A DNA stretch of 64,000 bases, from NCBI GenBank assembly GCA_028281925.1, contig JANQIX010000043.1, positions 114,826 to 178,825 on the forward strand, read 5' to 3'. A program made the position numbers and the translations under genes. A model generated the notes under the pieces. The model was not told where the DNA came from. It worked only from the letters and a program-made list of their open reading frames with translations, and did not search any database. Position 1 is the first letter of the stretch. Every line of letters begins with the position of its first letter. Shown one piece after another: positions 37,001 to 45,618 of this stretch. This DNA comes from Alphaproteobacteria bacterium. Lineage in GTDB: Bacteria > Pseudomonadota > Alphaproteobacteria > DSM-16000 > Inquilinaceae.

Positions 37001-38341
37001 AACGACCGTGCCTCCGTCGCCGACATCGACCGCGTCGGCGTTGACCGTCGCGCCGGCATCGATATAGGCGATGTCGGCCGTCGGGATGTAGCCGGCGGTC
37101 TCGAAGGTCGCTGTCCGGTCGACGGTGATGCGCGTGCCGCTGCGCCCCGCCTCCGGCGCGGCATAGGCGATGTGGCCGCCGGGCGCCAGCGGGCCGCCGC
37201 GTTCGCTGCCGCCGATCAGCGCGGTGCCGCCGCCGGCCTGGCCCGATACGTCGATCTCAGCACCGTCGGCGAGCTGGACCGTCTCGCCCAGTACATGGAC
37301 CGTGCCGCCGACTTCGCCTGCATCATCGCCCGTGGCGTCGATGGTGCCGGCGAGCATCACCGTGCCTTCGTTGCCGCCCACCAGCGCGATCTGGCCGTTC
37401 CGGTTCTCGATCGAGCGGGCCATCACCACGCCGTCGAGGTTGATCAGGGTGTCCACGACGCCGGCTGCGGCATCCGCGGTCAGGATCACCTGGCCGCCAT
37501 CGGCCATGATGGTGCCGGTGTTAGCCGCCAGCGCTTCGACCGGCGTGCCGTCGGCGTCCACCGGGCGCACGGTCGTCGGGTCGGTGATGGCGAAGTTCAC
37601 CAGTCCGTCGCCATAGTAGTCCAGCGCGAAGCCCTCGCCGCCGCCGATGATCGCCACGTCGGCCACGATCGCCCCCGAATTGCGCGCTGCCGGCCCGACT
37701 AGGGCTGCCAACCCGCTGGCGCGGATCGATCCATGGTTCTCCACCACCGCGGTCGGATCGCCGGCGACGTCGAACGCCAGTTCGCCACCCGCCATGAAGC
37801 GGTCGTTCATGATCCCGACCGATGTCGCGACGATCGAAGCCACGTCAACATTCGCTTGCGGACCGAACACGACGCCGGCGGGGTTGGAGATGAAGACCTG
37901 CCCGTTGCCGGCGACCGTACCGAGGATCTGCGACGGCCCGCCGCCCAACACGCGGTTCAGCGCGGCGGCAAGCGCATGGGGCTGGATGAAGTTCACGCTC
38001 TCATGGGCGGCAACGTCGAAGCCCTGCCATTCGATGACGACGCGGTCAGAGCCCTGGCGGATGGTGACACTGTCCGGACCATAGATGATCTCTGCCTGGC
38101 CCTCGGTGACCGTGCCGCCGGTCGGCAGCGCTAGCACCGGCTCAGACGCCAGCAGCACACTGACCACCGCCGCCGCGGTGAGCGCCGTCGTCCCCGCCAG
38201 CGTCCGACGCAACACGGGCGACGGCTCGGTGCCCGTCAGCCTGCGGCGCAATGGGTCGGCGGGCCGCCCGCGGGACACGCCACGAGGCGAAAGTGCACCG
38301 GATCGACCGGCTTGTTCGGTAATGCTCCGACGGTTCGACAT
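34022..38341 (-). CDS. Filamentous-haemagglutinin-type exoprotein (TpsA-like), first paralogue
   Basis: 1439 residues, start after GGAGGGGG. An extended signal region (LTAAAVVSVLLASEPVLA) leads into the two-partner-secretion domain: GGTVTEGQAEIIYG, FDVAAHESVNFIQP, GNGQVFISNPAGVVFGP. Then come beta-helix stretches, including several ~36-residue right-handed repeats of the type NDGIDFDDQILSGSTILVDGN. Near the C-terminus is an uninterrupted run of about eleven prolines. The tail (NELGEPFQATVFSDEF, then CVAAYLGDFWSTTAACQ) is shared with the next gene. It is expected to be exported by a TpsB pore, but none is in the window. Surface adhesion or a structural role is inferred. Confidence 0.88.
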   Translation of the reverse strand: MSNRRSITEQAGRSGALSPRGVSRGRPADPLRRRLTGTEPSPVLRRTLAGTTALTAAAVVSVLLASEPVLALPTGGTVTEGQAEIIYGPDSVTIRQGSDRVVIEWQGFDVAAHESVNFIQPHALAAALNRVLGGGPSQILGTVAGNGQVFISNPAGVVFGPQANVDVASIVATSVGIMNDRFMAGGELAFDVAGDPTAVVENHGSIRASGLAALVGPAARNSGAIVADVAIIGGGEGFALDYYGDGLVNFAITDPTTVRPVDADGTPVEALAANTGTIMADGGQVILTADAAAGVVDTLINLDGVVMARSIENRNGQIALVGGNEGTVMLAGTIDATGDDAGEVGGTVHVLGETVQLADGAEIDVSGQAGGGTALIGGSERGGPLAPGGHIAYAAPEAGRSGTRITVDRTATFETAGYIPTADIAYIDAGATVNADAVDVGDGGTVVVWADQETTFEGTISAQGGVNGGNGGFVETSGGNLSLGGRVDLATRLAGTSGTWLIDPTDIVVDATFIAGILPTLEQGADIVISTAGAGTDPGDISFIDPFTVDFANDPSVDTEATLTAIADSAIIQSAAITAENGVLNLDFTAATGITVDAGITTNGGDVSFRADQIAVNAAIDAGAGMLNFDAPTVDLDADLVALGGITGTATDVNVLGSAGGAEIEDAIDVAAVGATVDVAAGTYDGFTIDKADLTVSGVGETTVVQTVGTAVTIAANGAVVQDMALVGSGAFGDVGVLLNGSLSPQLTGVRIQNVDIRNMEDGIRSIGDIGDGDDASIDVAILGNSVTDRAVFEDFLDSAVDLADANRGGAVYLVQNLLIQDGADADTLATGGDALRFVGPDAVTVQGVLMTHRAGDDAIDFINSLINANILIGGDSPGEGNTLLGSDSGIHTEALIATRFTVEGNALIDGQGDAIDFDANIGNGSTIRVVGNTDILGGNDGIDFDDQILSGSTILVDGNDNIIGDNGIDVGSNDADAIIGGTFTVSNNGRIEGRVEDGIRFVNRVTAGSEVEISGNGVIVGGNDGIDTNAVVGSVFGIFRNGTIQGRTQSGVEFEGPLTQNAVVSISENTNILGATTGLELRGTIEDSVRVLIDNNGAATVSGNAYDGTALVDLADFAITGGIRGGTQDSILIGRIQDSAWVTISRNMISGGANGIGFADIASTRVTEVHNNVILDNGADGVRFRGSISGPTSVFQNFIARNGGSGIHVAEDADIGTGNLLVQVNFLPGSGFAHGNGGLAINHEGTGTADVEANWWGTTSATEVASVLRGVDLPLVVLETGDDANVPPIDFGPTLFSPFAFQNDQVATLTEPPPPPPPPPPPSVAPAPAAPAPEIPVDPESLLDEIRGPSSQLDRPGGAQFFTNELGEPFQATVFSDEFALGELAVAEGVQLAAGGVGPINLGDLQPAAGPGSAEAQAEDTCVAAYLGDFWSTTAACQ

Positions 38342-38801
38342 GGAATCCCCCTCCGGCTCGCGACTCCCCAGCGGGACAATGCAGCGAGGCTTGACCTATG
38401 CAGATACGGGTATTACCCAAGACGCGAACCACTAAACGCGCCACGGGCGAGAAGAGGGATAACAGGATTTAGCGCAGATTCTTCATAAAGAAGTTCTGAA
38501 AAATTTCTGAAGGTTTCCGATTCCGGCAGACTTGTGCGCCAAAGATTTGAATGATGGGACGGTAGAGGCCGTAGGAGAACCCGATTCTATGAGCTGATGA
38601 TCACATATTCATTATCACAGTGTCATGATTTGTCCTGGACATCTGGATTATCATTCGGATTCTGCCAAATCTTGCCGGCAAGTCGACAAGAAAGTTCCGC
38701 CACCGGATGGACAAGACTGCCTCAAATCCGGTTGAAGGCGACCGTGGCTTCGATCCAGATGGAGAGGCCGACGACAGTGCACATCGCTGTCCTGCTCGGC
38801 C
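38342..38801. other. Intergenic leader between the two exoprotein genes
   Basis: About 460 bases, AT-rich compared with the genes on either side, holding the promoter of the first paralogue and the 3' flank of the second. A direct repeat ttctgaaaaatttctgaa is at roughly 38493-38512. No gene or clear terminator seen. Confidence 0.4.
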
Positions 38802-41800
38802 CTATTGACAGGTTGCCGCGGCGTCCCAGACCTCGCCAAGGAAGGCCGCCACGCAGGTCTCCACCTCGGCCTGCTGGTCGCCGGCTCCCGCGGAGGCGTT
38901 GAGCTCGCCGAGATCGTCCGGCCCCGTCACTCCGCCGATCTCGTCTTCCTCGTCCCAGGCATCGGTGCGGTCGGTCGGCGTCTGCAGCCAGGCGCCGTCG
39001 TCTACCGGCGCCGCGCCGGCTGGCGGCCGTATCGGGACGCCGGGGCCGTCCGTCTCCACAAGCGTGAACGTCTCGGAAAAGACGTCCGCCTGGAAAGGTG
39101 CGCCGAGCTCGTTGCTGCGGAGCGCCGATCCGCCCGGTGTGCTGAGCTCGCTCTCCGCATCGCGGATCCCGCGGCCGACGTCCATTACGGTCTCCACATC
39201 CGTCGGGAAGTCGGACGATCCGTCGTCTTCGGGCGGCAGGACTGCGTCGAGAGTGTAGTAGGCGAAGTTGCCGGCCACCGCCCCACCCCCGGCTGGCGCC
39301 GAGGCCCGCACGGTTCCCGGTGCATAGGTGCCGAGCCCGAAAGCGTACGGGCCCTGATTGTTGGGTGCGGGATCTCCCCCATGGGCGACGCCGTTCAGAA
39401 GGGCCGCTGCGTTCACGGCATCGCTAGCCGCCGACACAAGATAGATGCGCAGCTCACCGCCGTTCGCCTCCGTCGCGCTGTTGAACCCGCTGCTGGCGTC
39501 GGCCGTCAGCACGCCGTCCACGCCGAAATAGGTGTCACCGTCGGTGTAGGTGCCGTTGACGTCGATCAGATGCCCGAGGAAGGCGTTGGCGAGCTGCGCC
39601 GCGCCGCCGACGCGGACGGTCACGTCGCCGCCGACGGTGTTGCCGTCGTCGAAATTGTCATCGCTATCGCCGATATCGTCGCCATGACCGATCAGGGCGT
39701 ATCGTTCGGTCGCGTGCTGACCGGTCAGCGTCAGAACACCCAAGACGGTCACATCGATCGCACCGTTGGGACTGCCGTCCGCGGCAATGCCGCCGTGGCC
39801 GAGCTGGACGTAGGCGTAGTCGCCCGAGCCACCGGTCAAGGTCAGGTCGTTGGCAGATGCGATCGTGATGGCGCCGCCACTATCGCCGTCGGCCCAAAAG
39901 CCCCCGTGGCCGAGCTGGGCATAGGCACTACGGCTGCCGCCGGCCGCGAAGGTCAGGTCGTTCGCCGATGTGATCGTGATGGCGCCGGTATGATCACCCA
40001 AGGCGGAGTGGCCGCCGTGGCCGAGATGGGCGTAAGCGTCGGACCCATCGCCAGTGAAGGTCAGGTCATTGGCCGAGGCGATCTCAATGTCGCCGCTGTG
40101 ATCGCCTTGGGCGTAGTGGCCCCCGTGACCGAGCTGGGCATAGGCATATTGGCTGCTGCCGGCCGAAAAAGTCAGGTCGTTAGCCGATGTGATCGTGATG
40201 GCGCCGCCATGATCGCCTCTGGCGTAAATGCCCCCGTGACCGAGCTGAGCATAGGCATAGTTGTTGCCGCCAGCGCCGAAAGTCAGGTCGTTAGCGGAAG
40301 TGATGATGATGTCGCCGCTCTGATCGCCGTTGACGAAATAGCCACCGTGGCCGAGCTGGGCGTAAGCACCCTGACCGTCACCCGTGAAGGCCAGCTGATT
40401 GGCTAGGGCAACGGTGATGGTGCCTCGATAGTTACCGTCCGAGTCAAACATGGAGACATCAGTGTCGAGACCACCGTGGCCAACCTGGACGTAGCTTACG
40501 AACCCGCTACCCGCGGTGGCCGTCAGATTGCCGGCGGTGCCCGCGCCGTCGCTCAACGCAATCGTGATCGTGCCGTCGATATCGAAACCGGCCGTACCGG
40601 GGTCCCGGAAGCCCGCTTGGGCATACACATAGTTCGTCGTGTCGCTGCCCCGCAGCGTCATCGCCGCCGCGGCGAACCTGCTGGCGCCATAGCGGGAGCC
40701 GACGGCGATGCCCGCGGTTTGGGTGCCGTCGCCGATGAAGATCGCGCCGCCGCCGATGCCATAGGTCGCTGGCGTGGCCAAGATCGTAGCGATGTCCGTC
40801 GTCGTGCCGTCCCACCCGGCGACCAGGCTGGTCGCCCCCGTGCCGTCGTTCTGGATGCTGGCGTCGGCGCGGATATGGGATTGCGAGAGCATCACGACAT
40901 CCGCCCCGCCGCCCACGGTCACGGCCGCATTCACGTCGATCTCACCCACCGCCTGGTAGTTGATGCCGAGCGCCCCGTTCGTGCCGGTGATCGCCGCATC
41001 CAGAGAGATGGCGGCGTCGGCGTTGACGAAGAAGGTGGCGGCATCATCGGCGCTGGCGTCGTTGGCGAAGTCCACCGTGATCGCATCCACGATCTCTACA
41101 TTGCCCACATCGCTGCCCGGCACGGCGCTGGTGTCGAGGGTGAAATCCGCCCCCGATTCCAGGGTCGCCACGATCGTCGCGGTATCGACGAAGGAGAAGC
41201 CGGCCGAACAGCTGCCGGCTGCCGCAGCCGCGCATAGATCGGTCGGGTCGATCAGCACGCTGCCTGATTGCCCGGCCACCGCGCCAAGTCTGAACGTGCC
41301 CGTAACCGTGACCTGGTCGCTCGACACTTCTGCGAACCCGCCGTCGCCGCCATGTGCGCCGCCTTCAGCGCTGATGCTGCCGTGGAAGGCCGCTTCGTCA
41401 TCCGCCCAGACGACCACCGTGCCGCCGTCACCGGCTTCCGTCGCGTCGGCGGCCAATGCCGCGCCCGCGTCGACATAGACGATGTCGGCCGTCGGCAGGT
41501 GGCGCTCTGCCGCGAAGTCCGCCGTCGTGTCGATGGTGATGCGCGTAGCGCCGTCCGCCAGCGGCAGGTCCGCATAGGCGATATGGCCGCCGGCCGCCAG
41601 CGGGCCGCCGCCCTGCGCACCGCCGACCAGCGCCGTCCCGCCGGCGGCCTGGCCCGAGACGTCGATATCCGCGCCCTCGGCCAGCACGACCGTGTCGCCC
41701 AGCACATGGACCGTGCCGCCGGCCTCGCCCGTATCGTCGCCTGTCGCCTCGATCGTGCCGGCCACCCTGACGGTGCCTTCGTCGCCACCCAGCAGCACGA

Positions 41801-42761
41801 CCTGACCGTCACGGTTCTCGATCGTTCGCGCCTGGACGATGCCGTCGACGTTGATGACGGTGTCGATCACGCCCGCTGCAGCGTCGGCTGTCAGGATCAC
41901 CCGGCCACCATCGGACAGGATCGTACCGTCGTTCACCACCAGGGCCTCGACCGGCTGGCCGTCGGAGCCCACCGGCCGCACCGTGGTCGGAGCGGTGATC
42001 GCGAAATTGATCAGCCCGTCGCCGTAATAGTCCAGCGCAAAGCCCTCGCCCGCGCCGATCACCGTCACGTCGGCCACGATGGTGCCTGCGTTGCGCGCGC
42101 CCGGGCCGACCAGGGCTGCCATGCCACTGGCCCGAATAGTGCCGTGGTTTTCCACCACCGCCGTCGGGTCGCCGCCTTCGGCCAGCGCGAAGTCCAGGGC
42201 GTCCCCATTCATGAAGGCATCGCGGTTCATAAGGGTGAGCGTGGAGGCCACGACGGACGCCACATCGACATTGGCCCCGGCCCCGAAGACAACGCCGGAG
42301 GGGTTGGAGATGAGGACCTGGCCGTTGGCCTCGATGTTGCCCAACACCTGGGTCGGGCCGCCGCCGAGCACGATGTTCAGCGCTGCGGCCAGCGCATGGG
42401 GCTGGTTGAAGATCACGCTCTCATGCGCGCCGACGTCGAAGCTCTCCCATTCGATGATCACGCGGTCGGAGGCCTGCTGGATGGTGACGGAGGTCTCGCC
42501 ATAGATGATCTCCGCCTCGCCCTGGGTCACGACGCCGCCGGTCGGCCGCGCCAGCGCCCCTTCCGGCAGCATCAGCCAGCCAAGCATCGCGACGGCCGTC
42601 AGCGCCGTGGTTCCGGGCAGCGACCTGCGCAGATGGCGGGTCCCGGCGAGACGCGGCCACCGGACAGCTACGGGGTGGACGTCGCGCCGGGCGGTGGCTT
42701 GGCCAAGCGTGCGCGCAGCCACTCGGCTGCTGCACGCAGCCGGCTTGCGAGAGATCGCCAT
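38802..42761 (-). CDS. Filamentous-haemagglutinin-type exoprotein (TpsA-like), second paralogue with tandem repeats
   Basis: 1319 residues from the ATG at 42761 (GGGGAG upstream; the frame is open to 42803). TPS domain: GGVVTQGEAEIIYGE, FDVGAHESVIFNQP, GQVLISNPSGVVFGAG. Two cysteines (LCAAAAAGSCS) lie in the middle. About seven or eight tandem repeats of ~37 residues follow (consensus YAQLGHGG...GDHSGDI.I.SANDLTF), forming a DNA repeat of ~111 bases over about 39680-40520. The tail CVAAFLGEVWDAAATCQ parallels the first paralogue. The two genes clearly arose by duplication, with different central repeats. Confidence 0.88.
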   Translation of the reverse strand: MAISRKPAACSSRVAARTLGQATARRDVHPVAVRWPRLAGTRHLRRSLPGTTALTAVAMLGWLMLPEGALARPTGGVVTQGEAEIIYGETSVTIQQASDRVIIEWESFDVGAHESVIFNQPHALAAALNIVLGGGPTQVLGNIEANGQVLISNPSGVVFGAGANVDVASVVASTLTLMNRDAFMNGDALDFALAEGGDPTAVVENHGTIRASGMAALVGPGARNAGTIVADVTVIGAGEGFALDYYGDGLINFAITAPTTVRPVGSDGQPVEALVVNDGTILSDGGRVILTADAAAGVIDTVINVDGIVQARTIENRDGQVVLLGGDEGTVRVAGTIEATGDDTGEAGGTVHVLGDTVVLAEGADIDVSGQAAGGTALVGGAQGGGPLAAGGHIAYADLPLADGATRITIDTTADFAAERHLPTADIVYVDAGAALAADATEAGDGGTVVVWADDEAAFHGSISAEGGAHGGDGGFAEVSSDQVTVTGTFRLGAVAGQSGSVLIDPTDLCAAAAAGSCSAGFSFVDTATIVATLESGADFTLDTSAVPGSDVGNVEIVDAITVDFANDASADDAATFFVNADAAISLDAAITGTNGALGINYQAVGEIDVNAAVTVGGGADVVMLSQSHIRADASIQNDGTGATSLVAGWDGTTTDIATILATPATYGIGGGAIFIGDGTQTAGIAVGSRYGASRFAAAAMTLRGSDTTNYVYAQAGFRDPGTAGFDIDGTITIALSDGAGTAGNLTATAGSGFVSYVQVGHGGLDTDVSMFDSDGNYRGTITVALANQLAFTGDGQGAYAQLGHGGYFVNGDQSGDIIITSANDLTFGAGGNNYAYAQLGHGGIYARGDHGGAITITSANDLTFSAGSSQYAYAQLGHGGHYAQGDHSGDIEIASANDLTFTGDGSDAYAHLGHGGHSALGDHTGAITITSANDLTFAAGGSRSAYAQLGHGGFWADGDSGGAITIASANDLTLTGGSGDYAYVQLGHGGIAADGSPNGAIDVTVLGVLTLTGQHATERYALIGHGDDIGDSDDNFDDGNTVGGDVTVRVGGAAQLANAFLGHLIDVNGTYTDGDTYFGVDGVLTADASSGFNSATEANGGELRIYLVSAASDAVNAAALLNGVAHGGDPAPNNQGPYAFGLGTYAPGTVRASAPAGGGAVAGNFAYYTLDAVLPPEDDGSSDFPTDVETVMDVGRGIRDAESELSTPGGSALRSNELGAPFQADVFSETFTLVETDGPGVPIRPPAGAAPVDDGAWLQTPTDRTDAWDEEDEIGGVTGPDDLGELNASAGAGDQQAEVETCVAAFLGEVWDAAATCQ

Positions 42762-43143
42762 GGAGTCTCCCCTCGGTGCGTCGCGGATCGGGATGCCGCA
42801 CATCGACAGCCGCGAGCGATGGAGATCTGGAATTCTTCGTGAATGACGCTAGCTTGGGATCTCTTAAAGATTCACCAATAACACACAATAAATGCCTGGA
42901 GAAAACGAAGACTCAACAATAGAAACGATGCGTTAACTATAAATCCGATAGCAGAAATCTGCCCCATCGTGAACATAACGCAAAAAAGGACACTGGCGGA
43001 AATTTAGTACAGAGACTTTACGGTTGATGCTCCAGGCGCTTGCTCGGGTCGCGCTGGCTCAATTCGCTCTCGTGGCACGTTCATTGGCATCGATTTACTT
43101 TGAACCCTACCAATCAGCCGGTCTGGGTGCGAGACATCCGGGC
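42762..43143. other. AT-rich leader upstream of the second exoprotein gene
   Basis: About 380 bases, markedly AT-rich around 42850-43010, without a supported gene. It would carry the promoter for the second exoprotein gene on the minus strand. I see no confident -35/-10 pair. Confidence 0.4.
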
Positions 43144-43178
43144 AAAAGAAAACCGGCGGCGCCGATGGCGCCGCCGGT
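43144..43178 (-). terminator. Intrinsic terminator after the branched-chain amino acid binding protein gene
   Basis: A 12-bp perfect stem (accggcggcgcc / ggcgccgccggt), three-base loop, followed on the minus strand by TTTCTTTT. It begins 29 bases beyond the stop at 43207. A textbook Rho-independent terminator. Confidence 0.9.
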
Positions 43179-43206
43179 CAGGCACAGGGCTGAACTGCCC
43201 TGAAGA

Positions 43207-44310
43207 CTACTGAACCTGAGTGTAGGTACCCTCGGTCCACTCATACCAGACATAGGCCGGCTGTTGGATGTCGCCCTTCTCGTCGAAGGTCAGTTCGCCC
43301 AGCACCGTGTCGAAGCTGTTGCCGTGCATCGCTTCGATCACCGGATCGAGATCCGTGGTGCCCGCGATCTCGGCGGCCTGGGTGAACACCTGGATGGCGG
43401 CATAGGTGTAGAGCGTATAGCCCTCAGGCTCGATGCCCTGCTCACGGAACCGCTCCACAACCTCGACGGCCGACGGCAGCTCGCGCGGGTCGGGGCCGAA
43501 GGTCATCAGCGTGCCTTCGCCGGCCTCGCCCGTGATCGACCAGTATTCGTCGGTGACCAGCGCATCGCCGGAGATGAGCTGCGTGTCCATCCCCTGCTCG
43601 CGCATCTGGCGGACCATCAGGCCAGCCTCGGTGTGGTAGCCACCGACATAGAGAACGTCGACGCTGTTCTCTTTCAACAGGGACACCAGCGCCGAATAGT
43701 CACTCTCGCCGGCCGTGTAGGCTTCGTAGAGGGTCTCGCTGACACCCAGCCCATTAAGCGCCTCCAACGTCGCGTCGGCGAGGCCCTTACCATAGGCGGT
43801 CTTGTCATGGACGATCGCGATGTTCGCATCGGCGAAGTTCTCGGCCAGATACTGCGCAGCGATCGAGCCCTGCTGGTCGTCACGCCCGCAGACACGGAAG
43901 ACGTTGGAGCCGCCTTCGTCGGTCAGAGCCGGATTGGTCGATGCGGGCGAGATCTGCAGGATGCCCTCTTCGGTGTAGACCTCACTCGCCGGGATCGACG
44001 AGCCCGAGCAGAAATGCCCGGCCATGAAGATCACGCCGTCGTTGACCATCTGGTTGGCAATCGACACGGCCTGGCGCGGGTCGCAGGCATCGTCGCCCAC
44101 CAGCAGCGTCACCTCTTCCCCAAGGATGCCGCCGGCAGCATTGAGATCGGCGACCGCCAGTTCGGCGCCGTTCTTCATCTGCTCGCCGAAGGACGCATAC
44201 TGGCCCGTCATCGGACCGGCGGTGGCGATGACAACCTCCGCCTGGGCCGCCGTGACACCCATCGCAACGGCAGCAATGGACCCCAAGAGGATGGACTTGA
44301 TCGAACGCAT
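43207..44310 (-). CDS. Branched-chain amino acid ABC transporter substrate-binding protein (LivK-like)
   Basis: 367 residues from the ATG at 44310 (GGGAG upstream; the frame is open to 44373). A signal peptide (SILLGSIAAVAMGVTAAQA) is followed by the periplasmic binding fold: IATAGPMTGQYASFGEQMKNG, LAVADLNAAGGI, two cysteines in DDACDPRQAV and GHFCSGSSIPASEVY, and SPASTNPALTDEG. The length and order match Leu/Ile/Val-binding proteins. The permease and ATPase genes are not adjacent, so it either works with distant partners or binds another ligand. Confidence 0.93.
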   Translation of the reverse strand: MRSIKSILLGSIAAVAMGVTAAQAEVVIATAGPMTGQYASFGEQMKNGAELAVADLNAAGGILGEEVTLLVGDDACDPRQAVSIANQMVNDGVIFMAGHFCSGSSIPASEVYTEEGILQISPASTNPALTDEGGSNVFRVCGRDDQQGSIAAQYLAENFADANIAIVHDKTAYGKGLADATLEALNGLGVSETLYEAYTAGESDYSALVSLLKENSVDVLYVGGYHTEAGLMVRQMREQGMDTQLISGDALVTDEYWSITGEAGEGTLMTFGPDPRELPSAVEVVERFREQGIEPEGYTLYTYAAIQVFTQAAEIAGTTDLDPVIEAMHGNSFDTVLGELTFDEKGDIQQPAYVWYEWTEGTYTQVQ

Positions 44311-44457
44311 ATTGTGAGCTCCCTGATGAATTTCACTCAACCTTGTGGTCACCCAACAGGGTGCCACCCGCATCCCGCCGCGGCATCGCCGAAAGTCCGA
44401 CTCAATCGCGGCACATGAGCATGCCGAAGAGCGGGGGGCACGCTGTCCTGCGGGATG

Positions 44458-45492
44458 TTATAGGGCACCGTTTGGCCGCCTGTGCAAAGAAAAAAGCCGA
44501 AGCGGCTCGGACTTTCCCCGTACCGGGTGGTTACCAACGGCTTCCACCACGATGTCCGATGGCATCATTGCACTTGCGACGAAGGCCTCCGACGCCAGCA
44601 CCGGCCGATCGAGTTCTCGGCAGATCTGCTCGATGCGAGCCGCAGTGTTCATGGCATCTCCGAGGAAAGCCACTTCCCGCCGGAAATCCCCCACTTCCCC
44701 GGCCGCCACGGTGCCCAAGTGCAGCCCCGCCCGGAACTGGGGCACCTGCCCGTAACGTTCGCGGAAATGGCTTCCCCAGGCGTCGATGCGTCGCATGGCG
44801 TCGAACACGGCTTCGGCAGGCCGGGCGTTGAGCGCAGCCGTCCGGACCGGCCATTGGGCGATCATCTCGTCGCCGACATATTTGTGCACTTCGCCGCCGG
44901 CATCGACGACCGCCTGGGCAAGACAGTCGAAGGTATCGGCGAGCAACTCATGAAATCTCAGGTCGCCGATGCGCTCCGCCAGGGCCGTGGACCCGGCGAC
45001 GTCGGCGAACAGCAGGATACGCTGTTCCAGGCGCGGTTCGGCATAGCGTCCGATCGCGAAGTTCACCAGGACGCGGGGGCCTACCAGCTCAGTCAGGCCG
45101 ATGGACAGCATGACGACAAAGCTGGCGGCGAAAGAGAATGCGACGTCCCGCGCCGACAGAGACGCAATCGACGGATCGGCAGCCGGGGCAAACGCCGGTG
45201 GCACAACGGCGAGAACGGCGAAGATGACGCCGGTATAGGCAAGCAGCCGCATGATCATCAAACTGCGGAAGGATCGGCGGACCGGCCCTCTTACCCCCCC
45301 GCGCAGCAGAAACAGCTCGAACGCCGCCAGCGTGGCGCAGATCGTGGCGCCGACCATGGCACCGGCCATGAGAGAGCGGGGAGCCGGCAAGACGCCAAAC
45401 GCCGCGGAGTAAGCGGCGCCGATTCCGGCGGAGGCGACGATGGCCACGATCAACACGCGCAGCTTGGCGCTCGTCGTTCCCCGCATCGGCAT
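44458..45492 (-). CDS. Membrane-anchored class III adenylate/guanylate cyclase
   Basis: 344 residues. Four or five N-terminal transmembrane helices (residues ~10-135) are followed by a cyclase domain: ILLFADVAGSTALAERIGD (first metal Asp), GGEVHKYVGDEMIAQWP (second metal Asp), FRAGLHLGTVAAGEVG, REVAFLGDAMNTAARIE. The C-terminus is VRGKSEPLRLFSL. It is likely to make cAMP from ATP in response to an unknown membrane cue. Substrate specificity (ATP or GTP) is not certain by eye. It is divergent from the MscS gene. Confidence 0.9.
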   Translation of the reverse strand: MPMRGTTSAKLRVLIVAIVASAGIGAAYSAAFGVLPAPRSLMAGAMVGATICATLAAFELFLLRGGVRGPVRRSFRSLMIMRLLAYTGVIFAVLAVVPPAFAPAADPSIASLSARDVAFSFAASFVVMLSIGLTELVGPRVLVNFAIGRYAEPRLEQRILLFADVAGSTALAERIGDLRFHELLADTFDCLAQAVVDAGGEVHKYVGDEMIAQWPVRTAALNARPAEAVFDAMRRIDAWGSHFRERYGQVPQFRAGLHLGTVAAGEVGDFRREVAFLGDAMNTAARIEQICRELDRPVLASEAFVASAMMPSDIVVEAVGNHPVRGKSEPLRLFSLHRRPNGAL

Positions 45493-45618
45493 TCCGCCCC
45501 GTGCTGATTCCCATTGGTCTCCAATCTCCCGCGCGACTATAGCGTGGGGACTGGCGACAGCGGAAACGGCGCGCTAGCTTCCCGCGCGGTCGATCTACAA
45601 GAAACGAGCATTCCACCC

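Noticed and set aside
38805..40406. Long plus-strand frames opposite the second exoprotein
   Set aside because: Products of the repetitive GC-rich coding sequence on the other strand.
39680..40520. Regularly spaced repeats resembling a CRISPR array
   Set aside because: The units are ~111 bases, in frame and translate to a conserved peptide repeat, so they are protein-coding.
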